A stretch of DNA of 64,000 bases. Source: Planococcus sp. ISL-109 (GTDB lineage: Bacteria > Bacillota > Bacilli > Bacillales_A > Planococcaceae). Positions 42,206-51,358 of the stretch are shown piece by piece. The notes under the pieces were generated by a model. That model saw nothing but the letters and a program-made list of their open reading frames with translations. It searched no databases and had not been told where the DNA came from. Made by a program: the position numbers and the translations under genes. The stretch spans positions 400,627-464,626 of the forward strand of contig NZ_JAGGPW010000004.1 of assembly GCF_018613655.1 (NCBI RefSeq), in the 5' to 3' direction. Positions within the stretch are counted from its first letter, which is position 1. The number at the start of each line of letters is the position of its first letter.

Positions 42206-42260
42206 AGCCACACGTATCGCTGGGAAGTGTTTGCTTCTTGAGCGAGAGCGTGTGGCTTTT
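42206..42260 (+). terminator. Large branched hairpin after asd
   Basis: AGCCACACG/CGTGTGGCT (42206-42214/42249-42257) enclosing CGCT/AGCG and AAG/CTT, followed by TTT. Likely a terminator with a large arm. Confidence 0.6.
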
Positions 42261-42330
42261 GTGGTTGGGGTCAATCATTGCTGTCTATTTTGTGTGCTGA
42301 TTCCCCCAAAAGGCAGAGATTATTTTTTCT

Positions 42331-42360
42331 TTGGACTGTTAACGGTGATTACCGTATAAT
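42331..42360 (+). promoter_or_regulatory. Promoter for rnjB with inverted repeat in the spacer
   Basis: TTGGAC (42331-42336), 18 bases, TATAAT (42355-42360). The spacer holds ACGGT-gatt-ACCGT (42342-42355), an operator-like inverted repeat. Confidence 0.6.
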
Positions 42361-42406
42361 GAAGACTATGGATCTGTACGGGTGAAATATTTTAGGAGGA
42401 AATCAA

Positions 42407-44074
42407 TTGAGTAAAATTAAAAATGAAGTCATTAAAGTCATTCCGCTCGGCGGAGTAGGAGAAGTTGGGAAAGCGATGTACGTCATCGATATTGATGATG
42501 ATCTGTTCGTCGTTGATAGCGGGTTGATGTTCCCGGAAGATGAGATGCTCGGCGTCGACATCGTTATTCCGGACGTCACCTATCTTGAAGAAAACAAAGA
42601 CCGTGTCAAAGGGATTTTTCTGACGCATGGCCATGAAGATGCGATCGGTTCGATTGCTTATCTATTGAAGAAAGTCCAAGCGCCGGTTTATGGCTCGAAG
42701 TTGACCATCGCGCTAGCGAAAGAGCACGTGAAAGAACTTGGTTCACTCAAGCATCATAAATTCTTTGAAGTGACCAATAAGAGCCGGATGAATTTCGATA
42801 AAACCCATGTGACATTTTTCCATACAACACACAGCATACCGGATGCGCTCGGCATCGTCTTCCACACATCAGAAGGCGCGATTGTCCACACGGGCGAGTT
42901 CAAATTCGACCAATCGATGCAAGGCAGCTACCGCCCGGATTATGCTAAAATGGCGAAACTCGGGGAAGACGGCGTCCTTATGCTGATGTCCGACTCGACA
43001 GAAGCCGAGCGCCCAGGATATACGACTTCCGAAACAGTTGTTGCAGACCATATCCTGACAGCATTCCACCAAGCGCCGGGACGCATTCTCGTATCACTTT
43101 ATTCATCAAACTTCATCCGTATCCAACAAGTGTTCGATATTGCAAAGCAAACCGGTAAAAAAGTGGCTGTAGTCGGCAAAAGCTTGGAAAAGAGCTATGA
43201 AGTCGGCTTGCGTCTAGACTATTTGCAAGTGGACGAAGAAACGGTCATTTCTGTAAAAGATCTCGAAAAATACAACGACGATGAAGTCGTCATCATCGTG
43301 ACGGGCAATCAAGGCGAGCCTCTCGAAGCGCTCGACAAAATGGTCAAGCGCCAGCACAAAGATATCCGCATCAATGAAACAGATACCGTATTGATCACAT
43401 TCACCCCGTCCCCTGGCATGGAAGTGCCGATGTTCCAGACGATGAACAAGCTGGCAAAAGCAGGCGCCAAAGTCTTGACATCGAATAAAAAAGTTCACGT
43501 CTCCGGGCATGGCAGCCAGGAAGACTTGAAGATGATGCTGAACTTGATGCAGCCGAAATATTTTATCCCGATCCAAGGCGAATACAAAATGCTGATTGCC
43601 CATTCCAAACTGGCTCAGCAAGTCGGGATCGCAAAATCTAATATCTTCATCGCCGATAAAGGCGATATTGTCGAATACCGTAAAGAAAAAGTGCGCATGA
43701 GCGGCCGCGTGACGGCAGGCAATGTGTTGATCGATGGGATCGGCATTGGCGATGTTGGAAATATTGTACTTCGCGACCGTAAATTGTTGTCGCAAGATGG
43801 TATTTTTATTGTAGTTGTCACGTTGAACCGCAAAGAAAAACGCATCGCTTCTGGTCCTGAAATCATATCCAGAGGTTTTGTCTACGTCCGTGAATCAGAG
43901 AAGTTGCTGGATGAGTCTAGCCAACTAGTCCATAAAGTGGTCGACAAATACGTGACGCGCGATGCATTCGAGTGGAACAATATCAAACAGGAAATCCGTG
44001 ATACGCTCAATTCGTATTTGTACCAGCAGACGAAACGGCGCCCGATGATCATTCCAATTATCATGGAATACTAA
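42407..44074 (+). CDS. rnjB: Ribonuclease J2
   Basis: A 555-residue metallo-beta-lactamase/beta-CASP ribonuclease. The J2 identity is supported by place (after asd) and by the C-terminal KRRPMIIPIIMEY. The metal motif reads HGHEDAIG (74-81), lacking the last His of HxHxDH, and HTGEFKFD has Glu where active J1 has Asp. Such degenerate sites are typical of J2, which mainly supports RNase J1. Start is TTG 42407 with TAGGAGGA upstream. J1 should be elsewhere. Confidence 0.92.
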   Translation: MSKIKNEVIKVIPLGGVGEVGKAMYVIDIDDDLFVVDSGLMFPEDEMLGVDIVIPDVTYLEENKDRVKGIFLTHGHEDAIGSIAYLLKKVQAPVYGSKLTIALAKEHVKELGSLKHHKFFEVTNKSRMNFDKTHVTFFHTTHSIPDALGIVFHTSEGAIVHTGEFKFDQSMQGSYRPDYAKMAKLGEDGVLMLMSDSTEAERPGYTTSETVVADHILTAFHQAPGRILVSLYSSNFIRIQQVFDIAKQTGKKVAVVGKSLEKSYEVGLRLDYLQVDEETVISVKDLEKYNDDEVVIIVTGNQGEPLEALDKMVKRQHKDIRINETDTVLITFTPSPGMEVPMFQTMNKLAKAGAKVLTSNKKVHVSGHGSQEDLKMMLNLMQPKYFIPIQGEYKMLIAHSKLAQQVGIAKSNIFIADKGDIVEYRKEKVRMSGRVTAGNVLIDGIGIGDVGNIVLRDRKLLSQDGIFIVVVTLNRKEKRIASGPEIISRGFVYVRESEKLLDESSQLVHKVVDKYVTRDAFEWNNIKQEIRDTLNSYLYQQTKRRPMIIPIIMEY

Positions 44075-44089
44075 GCTAAGAATACAAGT

Positions 44090-44132
44090 AAAGGGATTCC
44101 GTACCGATTCAATCGGCAGGAATCCCTTTTAT
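44090..44132 (+). terminator. Terminator after rnjB
   Basis: AAAGGGATTCC/GGAATCCCTTT with an inner CCGAT/ATCGG stem, then T-rich end. Confidence 0.88.
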
Positions 44133-44155
44133 TACGGAAGAAAAGAGGGAATCAC

Positions 44156-46579
44156 ATGGCGCGAAGCCGTACGACCACAAAAACGACCGCAAAGCCGCGT
44201 ACCAAACCGCGGACCAATCCACGGACCAAACCGAAAACGAACAAGAAGAAAATACAGCCGATGCCGATGATTGCTTATGAAGTGATCGGACTCGTCCTCA
44301 TCGCCATCGCCATCCTGATGGTCTTCCGGCTCGGCTTGATCGGCCGCATGTTCAATAACATTGCTGAGTTTTTAGCGGGTTATTTGGCATTTCTCGTTCC
44401 AATAGCGCTGATTGCTGCGGCGCTCCATATTATGGTGAAGCGTGGCGTTCCGAAAGTCCGGCTGAAAACGGCAGCGGGTTCATTGTTTGTGATCGCGGGG
44501 GCTTTGCTCTTCAGCCATTTGATTTGGGCAGCTGGCTCGATACTGCCAATCACTTCTAGCAATGTGGTGTCTGAAACGTCCAAAATGACGCAAATGACCG
44601 GAACGATTTGGGGAGATTTCCAGGCTACCGGCGGCGGGATTTTGGGTGCGTTCATATTCGCCATGCTTCATGTTCTTTTTGCCACTGCCGGCACATGGGT
44701 GATCGCTTTCATCCTTGTATCGATTGGTGCCATCATTTTGACAGGAAAAACAGCAGCGCCATTTATTGCAGAACGCTTGCCGGCTGCAGGCGAGACAATG
44801 CGTTCTTTCATCGAGCGCATCAAGCCGGAAAAATTCGAGCCCGAGAAAAAGCCGCGCAGAAAATCAGCACCGGAAAAAGTGCTCGAAATGAACGATCAAC
44901 TGTCATATGATGATGCGCTGGAAGAGTCCGAAAAGACCTTTGTCTTCGACCAGGAAGAAGCGGAAGTCCAGCCGGATGACGCTGCAGAAAAAGAGCCGAT
45001 CATTTCCGCTTTCACAGAAAACGTCAAGCAGAAACGGCAAACGGCGAATGCAAAAACGCAGAACTCCGACACGACGGAAGAAGTCAGGCACGTCGACCCG
45101 GAAACAGGCGAAATTTTGAAAGAATCAGTCATTTCATTGAAGGAGGAAGCGGAAAATGAAGATTACACGTTGCCTCCGATTGATTTATTGACCTTGCCGC
45201 CGCATAGTGACCAAAGCGGGGAATATTCCGGGATTCAAAAAAATGCAAAAAAACTGGAAAAAACCTTCGAAAGTTTCGGTGTGCGCGCGAAAGTGACGCA
45301 AGTCCACCTAGGACCTGCCGTCACGAAATACGAAGTGCTGCCGGATGTCGGCGTGAAAGTCAGCAAAATCGTCAGCCTCCACGATGATCTGGCGCTGGCA
45401 CTTGCGGCGCGCGATATCCGCATCGAAGCACCGATACCAGGGAAATCGGCGATAGGCATCGAAGTCCCGAACACCGAAGTGGCTGTTGTTAGTTTGCGTG
45501 AAGTGCTGGAATCCGAAGAAAATAACCGGCCGGATTCGAAATTGCTGTTCGCCCTTGGCCGGGACGTCACAGGCCAGGCGGTGATGACTGAGCTGAATAA
45601 GATGCCCCACCTGCTCGTTGCAGGGTCGACCGGCAGCGGGAAATCGGTTTGCATCAACGGCATCATTACAAGCATCATTATGCGGGCCAAGCCACATGAA
45701 GTGAAAATGATGATGATCGACCCGAAAATGGTCGAATTGAATGTTTATAATGGTATTCCGCATCTGCTCGCACCGGTCGTCACAGACCCAAGAAAAGCCG
45801 CTCAAGCACTGAAGAAAATCGTCTCGGAAATGGAGCGGCGCTATGAGCTCTTCTCCCATACCGGCACACGTAACATCGAAGGATACAACGAATACGTCAA
45901 AAAGTTCAATGAAGAAAATGAAGAAAAGCATCCGAAACTGCCGTTCATCGTCGTAATCGTCGATGAATTGGCCGATTTAATGATGGTTGCTTCTAATGAC
46001 GTGGAAGATGCCATCACCCGCCTTGCCCAAATGGCTCGTGCTGCGGGTATCCATTTGATCATCGCGACGCAACGCCCGAGCGTCAATGTCATTACCGGTG
46101 TCATCAAAGCGAATATACCATCACGCATCGCGTTTGCCGTATCATCTGCCATCGATTCACGGACCATACTCGACATGGGTGGAGCGGAGAAACTGCTGGG
46201 CCGAGGTGATATGCTGTTTCTCGGTGCAGGGCAATCAAAACCTGTGCGTGTCCAAGGTGCGTTCCTGTCAGATGCAGAAGTAGAGAAGATCGTCGACTTT
46301 TCCATCGAGCAACAAAAAGCGCAATATCAAGAAGACATGATTCCGTCTGATGTCGAAGAAGTGAGCGTCGATGCAGAAACAGACGCACTATACGATGATG
46401 CTGTCCAATTGGTCACGGAAATGCAGACCGCGTCCGTATCGATGCTACAGCGCAGATTCCGCGTCGGCTATTCGCGTGCGGCGCGCATTATAGATCAAAT
46501 GGAGCAGCGCGGCGTGGTCGGACCTTATGAGGGGAGTAAGCCACGGCACGTTCTAGTTCCTAAGCAGGAAGACTATTGA
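44156..46579 (+). CDS. ftsK: DNA translocase FtsK/SpoIIIE
   Basis: An 807-residue septal DNA pump. A basic N-terminal tail (residues 4-32, with [14 protein letters not shown] repeats) is followed by four or five membrane spans (about 41-198), an acidic linker, the RecA-like motor with GSTGSGKS (490-497) and the C-terminal gamma winged helix that reads orienting DNA sequences. It clears the chromosome from the closing septum. It has the place of spoIIIE in B. subtilis, but with spore genes lacking nearby its job is probably vegetative. Confidence 0.95.
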   Translation: MARSRTTTKTTAKPRTKPRTNPRTKPKTNKKKIQPMPMIAYEVIGLVLIAIAILMVFRLGLIGRMFNNIAEFLAGYLAFLVPIALIAAALHIMVKRGVPKVRLKTAAGSLFVIAGALLFSHLIWAAGSILPITSSNVVSETSKMTQMTGTIWGDFQATGGGILGAFIFAMLHVLFATAGTWVIAFILVSIGAIILTGKTAAPFIAERLPAAGETMRSFIERIKPEKFEPEKKPRRKSAPEKVLEMNDQLSYDDALEESEKTFVFDQEEAEVQPDDAAEKEPIISAFTENVKQKRQTANAKTQNSDTTEEVRHVDPETGEILKESVISLKEEAENEDYTLPPIDLLTLPPHSDQSGEYSGIQKNAKKLEKTFESFGVRAKVTQVHLGPAVTKYEVLPDVGVKVSKIVSLHDDLALALAARDIRIEAPIPGKSAIGIEVPNTEVAVVSLREVLESEENNRPDSKLLFALGRDVTGQAVMTELNKMPHLLVAGSTGSGKSVCINGIITSIIMRAKPHEVKMMMIDPKMVELNVYNGIPHLLAPVVTDPRKAAQALKKIVSEMERRYELFSHTGTRNIEGYNEYVKKFNEENEEKHPKLPFIVVIVDELADLMMVASNDVEDAITRLAQMARAAGIHLIIATQRPSVNVITGVIKANIPSRIAFAVSSAIDSRTILDMGGAEKLLGRGDMLFLGAGQSKPVRVQGAFLSDAEVEKIVDFSIEQQKAQYQEDMIPSDVEEVSVDAETDALYDDAVQLVTEMQTASVSMLQRRFRVGYSRAARIIDQMEQRGVVGPYEGSKPRHVLVPKQEDY

Positions 46580-46663
46580 GTCGGCACTGGCTGTTTGGTG
46601 ACAAAATGTTTAGAATTTGAGGAAGCTTGTTCACGAAAATTCGCAGAATTCGACAAATTGCTA

Positions 46664-46692
46664 TTTATTTCACTCCTATTAAATGGTATAGT
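46664..46692 (+). promoter_or_regulatory. Extended -10 promoter for the GntR gene
   Basis: TTTATT (46664-46669), 17 bases, TATAGT (46687-46692) with TGG before it. Confidence 0.5.
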
Positions 46693-46718
46693 ATTTCTGA
46701 TTAGTAGGAATGTTTTAC

Positions 46719-46732
46719 ATCAGATGTCTGAT
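46719..46732 (+). promoter_or_regulatory. Inverted repeat, candidate GntR operator
   Basis: ATCAGA-tg-TCTGAT, perfect six-base arms, lying just after the likely transcript start and 24 bases before the regulator start. The half-site TCTGAT recurs at 46696-46701 and 47488-47493. Confidence 0.5.
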
Positions 46733-46755
46733 CTCTGTCATGGGTGGTGAATCAT

Positions 46756-47484
46756 ATGACGATCAAATCGGATCACCGTGCTTTGTATCTTCAAGTGATC
46801 GATCGAATGAAGCAAGATATTGCGGCGGGTGTCTATAAAGAAAAAGAGAAATTGCCATCTGAATTCGAATTATCGAAATCACTTGGAGTGAGCCGTGCAA
46901 CTTTACGTGAGGCGCTGCGGCTTCTCGAAGAGGATAATATCATCGTCAGGCGCCACGGAGTCGGAACCTTTGTCAATTCGAAACCGGTCTTTTCATCGGG
47001 CATCGAAGAATTGACCAGCATCTCCGATATGATCCGTCAGGCGGGAATGGAACCCGGAGTAGTCTATTTGAGTACTTCGGAGTCCCTTTGTTCTGAAGAA
47101 GATGTTAACCGCTTTCATTGCAATCCGAGTGATACTGTCATTTCAATTGAACGCGTCCGGACGGCGAACGGGGAGCCTGTCGTCTATTGCATCGACAAAG
47201 TGCCTTCCGTCTACATGCCTGAAGGTTTTCTCGGACGCAAAGAAAGTTCCATATTCTCGGCACTAGAAGAATCCGGCGAAATCCGTATCTCGTATGCGGT
47301 CACCTTCATTGACCCGACTGGCTATCATGAAGAGGCGTCGCCAATTCTTGAATGTGACCCAGAAACCGCATTACTCGTATTAAAACAGCATCACTACGAT
47401 GAAAACGATCGCTTGGTGCTGTATTCAAAGAACTATTTCCGGGCTGATAAATTCAGCTTCCACGTAGTTCGCAAACGTCTGTAA
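46756..47484 (+). CDS. GntR/HutC-family transcription regulator (YmfC-like)
   Basis: A 242-residue regulator. The winged helix (about 8-76) shows [31 protein letters not shown]; a UTRA ligand domain fills the rest. ATG 46756 is chosen, with GGGTGGTG upstream; GTG 46744 overlaps that ribosome site. Being just before a nucleoside-type importer, it probably represses that operon and itself through TCTGAT sites, and senses a nucleoside or related compound. The ligand is not shown by the sequence. Confidence 0.88.
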   Translation: MTIKSDHRALYLQVIDRMKQDIAAGVYKEKEKLPSEFELSKSLGVSRATLREALRLLEEDNIIVRRHGVGTFVNSKPVFSSGIEELTSISDMIRQAGMEPGVVYLSTSESLCSEEDVNRFHCNPSDTVISIERVRTANGEPVVYCIDKVPSVYMPEGFLGRKESSIFSALEESGEIRISYAVTFIDPTGYHEEASPILECDPETALLVLKQHHYDENDRLVLYSKNYFRADKFSFHVVRKRL

Positions 47485-47496
47485 ACATCTGATTCC

Positions 47497-47505
47497 TGCT
47501 ATTAT
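47497..47505 (+). promoter_or_regulatory. Possible extended -10 promoter for the BMP lipoprotein gene
   Basis: TGCTATTAT at 47497-47505, with the half-site TCTGAT (47488-47493) in the spacer; -35 is poor. Confidence 0.35.
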
Positions 47506-47530
47506 CAAAATTACCTTGGGGGTTATTACA

Positions 47531-48610
47531 TTGATTAAACGTAAATTTGGCGTAGGTTTATCATTAATGCTGGCAGCTGGAGTTTTAGCGGCATGCGGTA
47601 GCGAAGAAGACACATCAAACGGCGGCGAGTCTGCTGAAGGCGGAGAAAGCACTGAAGAAGCAAGTGATTTCTCAGTAGCGATGGTAACGGATGTCGGCGG
47701 TGTCGATGACAAATCCTTCAACCAATCCGCTTGGGAAGGAACCAAGCAGTTTGGTGAAGAAAACGGCCTCGAAAAAGGAGACGGCGGGTATGATTACCTC
47801 CAGTCCGCTTCTGATGCTGACTACAACACAAACCTCAACAACTTGATCCGCCGTGATTTTGACGTAGTATTCGGTATCGGCTTCTTGATGGAAGGTGCTG
47901 TAAAAGAAATCGCTGAGCAGCAGCCTGACGCACAAATTGCTATCATCGATGCAGTTGTTGACGCTCCTAACGTAGCAAGCGTTATGTTCAAAGAGCAAGA
48001 AGGAGCATTCCTTGCAGGAGTTGCAGCGGCATTGATGACTGAAACTGATAAGATCGGCTTTGTCGGCGGGATGGAAATTCCTGTTATCGAGCGTTTTGAA
48101 GCTGGATTCAAAGAAGGCGTAAAAGCGGTTGATGAGTCAATCGAAGTCGATGTTCAATACACAGGTGCTTTTGATAAAGCGGAATTAGGTAAAACAACAG
48201 CTAACCATATGTACGGCGCTGGAGCTGATATTATCTTCCACGCAGCAGGCGGAACAGGAAATGGTGTTTTCACAGAAGCAAAAGAGCGTAAAGAAGCAGA
48301 TCCGGATGCAGACGTCTGGGTTATCGGCGTTGACGCTGACCAATATGAAGAAGGCCAGACTGGCGATGCGAACGTTACATTGACATCTGTCTTGAAGCGA
48401 GTAGATACAGCGGTTATGAACATTTCGGAACAAGCGATGAACGGAGAATTCCCAGGTGGCGAAACAGTTACTTACGGTTTGTCTGATGAAGGGGTTGGCC
48501 TTGCGGATTCACGCGGTGCGATTCCGGAAGATGTCATGGCTCAAATCGAAGAATATAAAGAAAAAGTAATTTCTGGAGAAATCGAAGTTCCTGAAACACT
48601 TTCCGAATAA
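47531..48610 (+). CDS. BMP-family substrate-binding lipoprotein, nucleoside importer
   Basis: A 359-residue extracellular binding protein. The signal ends in the lipobox LAAC with Cys22; a Gly/Ser/Glu-rich spacer follows. MVTDVGGVDDKSFNQSAWEG is the typical BMP opening and DAVVDAPNVASVMFKEQEGAFLAG and VIGVDADQ the pocket wording. The family (BmpA, NupN, PnrA) binds purine nucleosides. TTG 47531 is chosen with GGGGG about eight bases upstream. It has its own terminator, so it is made in excess over the ABC parts. Confidence 0.92.
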   Translation: MIKRKFGVGLSLMLAAGVLAACGSEEDTSNGGESAEGGESTEEASDFSVAMVTDVGGVDDKSFNQSAWEGTKQFGEENGLEKGDGGYDYLQSASDADYNTNLNNLIRRDFDVVFGIGFLMEGAVKEIAEQQPDAQIAIIDAVVDAPNVASVMFKEQEGAFLAGVAAALMTETDKIGFVGGMEIPVIERFEAGFKEGVKAVDESIEVDVQYTGAFDKAELGKTTANHMYGAGADIIFHAAGGTGNGVFTEAKERKEADPDADVWVIGVDADQYEEGQTGDANVTLTSVLKRVDTAVMNISEQAMNGEFPGGETVTYGLSDEGVGLADSRGAIPEDVMAQIEEYKEKVISGEIEVPETLSE

Positions 48611-48630
48611 GCTGTAGTCAAATACGGTCA

Positions 48631-48668
48631 TCATAAAGACCGGGTAGCCGGTCTTTATGATTTTTTTT
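48631..48668 (+). terminator. Strong terminator after the BMP gene
   Basis: TCATAAAGACCGG/CCGGTCTTTATGA (48631-48643/48648-48660) and eight T; partial readthrough would feed the ABC genes. Confidence 0.92.
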
Positions 48669-48776
48669 CGTCTATTTTTCGAAAGATTAATAGATGAAAG
48701 GTTTCTGCAGAAAGAAGCCTTTCATGTATTAATTCATTTAATGAAGAAATAACCAGTTTTCGAGGGAGTGAAAACC

Positions 48777-50318
48777 GTGGAATATGTAATTGAAATGCTG
48801 AACATCCGCAAAGAGTTCGGGAATTTTGTCGCGAACGACAATATCACCCTCCAACTTGAAAAAGGTGAAATTCACGCACTGCTCGGTGAAAATGGGGCAG
48901 GAAAATCCACCTTGATGAACGTCTTGTTCGGATTGTACCAACCGGAAGGCGGCGAAATCCGGGTAAGAGGAAAAAAAGTGGATATTACCGATCCGAACGT
49001 AGCAAATGAGCTCGGAATCGGCATGGTCCATCAGCATTTCATGCTCGTCGAGAATTTCAGTGTCACCGAAAACATCATTCTCGGCAGTGAACCGACCAAG
49101 ATAGGCGTGACGAACAAAAAAGACGCAGCAAAAAAAGTTGCGGATTTATCAAAAAAATATGGCTTGAATGTCGATCCATACGCCATCATTGAAGATATTT
49201 CAGTCGGCATGCAGCAGCGCGTCGAAATTCTGAAAACGCTTTACCGCGGAGCGGAGATCCTCATATTCGATGAGCCGACCGCATCATTGACGCCTCAGGA
49301 AATCACGGAATTGGTTCAGATCATGAAACGGTTGATCGCTGAAGGCAAATCAATCATCCTCATCACCCATAAATTGAAGGAAATAATGGATGTCTCAGAC
49401 CGTGTGACGGTCATCCGCAAAGGACAAGGCATCGGAACCGTAATCACTGCCGAAACGAACCCAAACGAACTGGCCGCTTTAATGGTCGGGCGCCAAGTGA
49501 CATTCAAAACTGAAAAAGGCCCGGCACATCCGACAGAAGAAACCTTAACGGTCAAAGATTTAGTGGTTGAAGATTACCGCGGCATTGCCAAAGTGAAAAA
49601 CTTGAATCTTTCTGTCCGTAAAGGTGAAATTGTCGGAATTGCAGGAATTGACGGAAATGGCCAGTCGGAATTGATTGAAGCGATTACAGGGCTTCGCAAA
49701 GTCAAAAGCGGCCATATCTTGATCCACGGCAAAGACGTTACGGGAATGAAACCGAGAAAAGTGACGGAGTCCGGCGTCGGCCACATTCCACAGGATCGCC
49801 ACAAGCACGGCTTGGTGCTCGATTTCCCGATAGGCCATAATATCGCCTTGCAAACTTATTATATGGCGCCTATCTCAAAGTCCGGAATCATGGACTATAA
49901 CAAGATCACGGAAAAAGCGCAGCAAATCATCAAAGATTTCGATGTTCGAACGCAAGGGCCTCATGAACCGGCTCGCGCTTTGTCAGGAGGCAATCAGCAA
50001 AAAGCGATTATCGGACGAGAAGTCGACCGAAATCCGGATCTACTCATCGCCGCACTTCCGACACGTGGGTTGGATGTTGGTGCAATTGAATTTATCCATA
50101 GCCGGCTGATTGAACAGCGCGATAACGGCAAAGCCGTTTTGCTGATTTCATTTGAACTGGACGAGGTCATGAACGTTTCAGACCGAATCGCCGTTATCCA
50201 CGACGGGGAAATCGTCGATGTTGTGATTCCGGAAGAAACAACTGAACAAGAACTCGGCCTGCTTATGGCAGGACACGCGGAAAAAGCGAAGAAAGGTGGG
50301 GAGCACCGTGTCGAATAG
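48777..50318 (+). CDS. ABC transporter ATPase with two domains, nucleoside type
   Basis: A 513-residue protein with two ATP-binding domains, the sugar/nucleoside importer type (NupO-like). First: Walker A GENGAGKS (37-44), signature SVGMQQR and FDEPTA. Second: a degenerate loop GIDGNGQSE near 290 and LSGGNQQK as signature. GTG 48777 is chosen since GAGGGAG lies 8 bases before it; GTG 48768 overlaps that site. The 3' end overlaps the first permease gene by 11 bases. Confidence 0.93.
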   Translation: MEYVIEMLNIRKEFGNFVANDNITLQLEKGEIHALLGENGAGKSTLMNVLFGLYQPEGGEIRVRGKKVDITDPNVANELGIGMVHQHFMLVENFSVTENIILGSEPTKIGVTNKKDAAKKVADLSKKYGLNVDPYAIIEDISVGMQQRVEILKTLYRGAEILIFDEPTASLTPQEITELVQIMKRLIAEGKSIILITHKLKEIMDVSDRVTVIRKGQGIGTVITAETNPNELAALMVGRQVTFKTEKGPAHPTEETLTVKDLVVEDYRGIAKVKNLNLSVRKGEIVGIAGIDGNGQSELIEAITGLRKVKSGHILIHGKDVTGMKPRKVTESGVGHIPQDRHKHGLVLDFPIGHNIALQTYYMAPISKSGIMDYNKITEKAQQIIKDFDVRTQGPHEPARALSGGNQQKAIIGREVDRNPDLLIAALPTRGLDVGAIEFIHSRLIEQRDNGKAVLLISFELDEVMNVSDRIAVIHDGEIVDVVIPEETTEQELGLLMAGHAEKAKKGGEHRVE

Positions 50319-51357
50319 AGCGACAAACTTGCTGGTCCCGATCGTTTCCGTAGTGCTCGGCCTTATTGTAGGGGCGATCATCATGCTCGTCAGCGGCTAT
50401 AACCCAATCGAGGGCTATGCTGCATTATGGAACGGAATTTTTGGGGACCTTTACACAATCGGTGAAACGCTTCGCCAAATTACACCATACTTACTGGCAG
50501 GTTTGGCAGTGGCTTTCGCGTTCCGCTCCGGTTTGTTCAATATCGGAGTCGAAGGGCAATTGATTGTCGGCTGGTTTGCCGCAGCATACGTAGGTGTGGC
50601 TGTCGAATTGCCGAAAATCATCCACTTGCCGCTTGCTATTTTGGCGGCGGCTGTAGCTGGAGCTTTATGGGGCTTTGTGCCAGGGCTGTTAAAAGCCAAG
50701 TTCCGTGTTCATGAAGTTATCGTCACTATCATGATGAACTATATTGCGCTTCATGTTACAAACGCTTTGATTAGAACCGTTTCAGAAGGTGGAGACCGCA
50801 CCGAGCGGATTTTCGCCAGTGCTTCACTTCGTTCTGAGTTCCTGGAGAACTTGACGGAATTTTCCCGACTGCATTTCGGTTTATTGCTGGCGCTTATCAT
50901 GGTCGGTGTCATGTGGTTTATCTTAGAAAAAACGACGCTCGGCTTTGAATTGAAAGCAGTTGGTTTCAACCAGCACGCTTCTGAATATGCCGGGATGAGC
51001 GTCAATAAGAACATCATCCTCGCGATGGTCATTTCCGGTGCATTTGCCGGACTTGCCGGTGCGATGGAAGCACTCGGAACGTTCGAATATGTTTCATCGA
51101 AAGGCGGCTTTACTGGGATTGGATTTGATGGAATCGCGGTTGCCCTGCTCGGGATGAACACGCCGCTTGGAGTCATTTTCGGTGCGACCCTATTCGGTTC
51201 CTTGAAATACGGCGCACTCAATATGCCGAATGCCGCCGGGATTCCGATTGAAATCGTTGAAATTGTCATCGCCGTGATCATCTTCTTCGTAGCATCCGGC
51301 TATATCATTCGTTTGCTGCTGCTCCGAGCAGCTGGCAAAAAGAAGGAGGCGAAGTGA
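50308..51357 (+). CDS. ABC transporter permease, NupP-like
   Basis: A 349-residue membrane protein with eight or more spans of the BPD_transp_2 type. VEGQLIVGWFAA and the long GAMEALGTFEYV block match nucleoside permeases (YufP/NupP). GTG 50308 has GGTGGGGAG upstream and begins inside the ATPase gene. It pairs with the permease that starts at 51359 to form the channel. Confidence 0.9.
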   Translation: MSNRATNLLVPIVSVVLGLIVGAIIMLVSGYNPIEGYAALWNGIFGDLYTIGETLRQITPYLLAGLAVAFAFRSGLFNIGVEGQLIVGWFAAAYVGVAVELPKIIHLPLAILAAAVAGALWGFVPGLLKAKFRVHEVIVTIMMNYIALHVTNALIRTVSEGGDRTERIFASASLRSEFLENLTEFSRLHFGLLLALIMVGVMWFILEKTTLGFELKAVGFNQHASEYAGMSVNKNIILAMVISGAFAGLAGAMEALGTFEYVSSKGGFTGIGFDGIAVALLGMNTPLGVIFGATLFGSLKYGALNMPNAAGIPIEIVEIVIAVIIFFVASGYIIRLLLLRAAGKKKEAK

Positions 51358-51358
51358 T

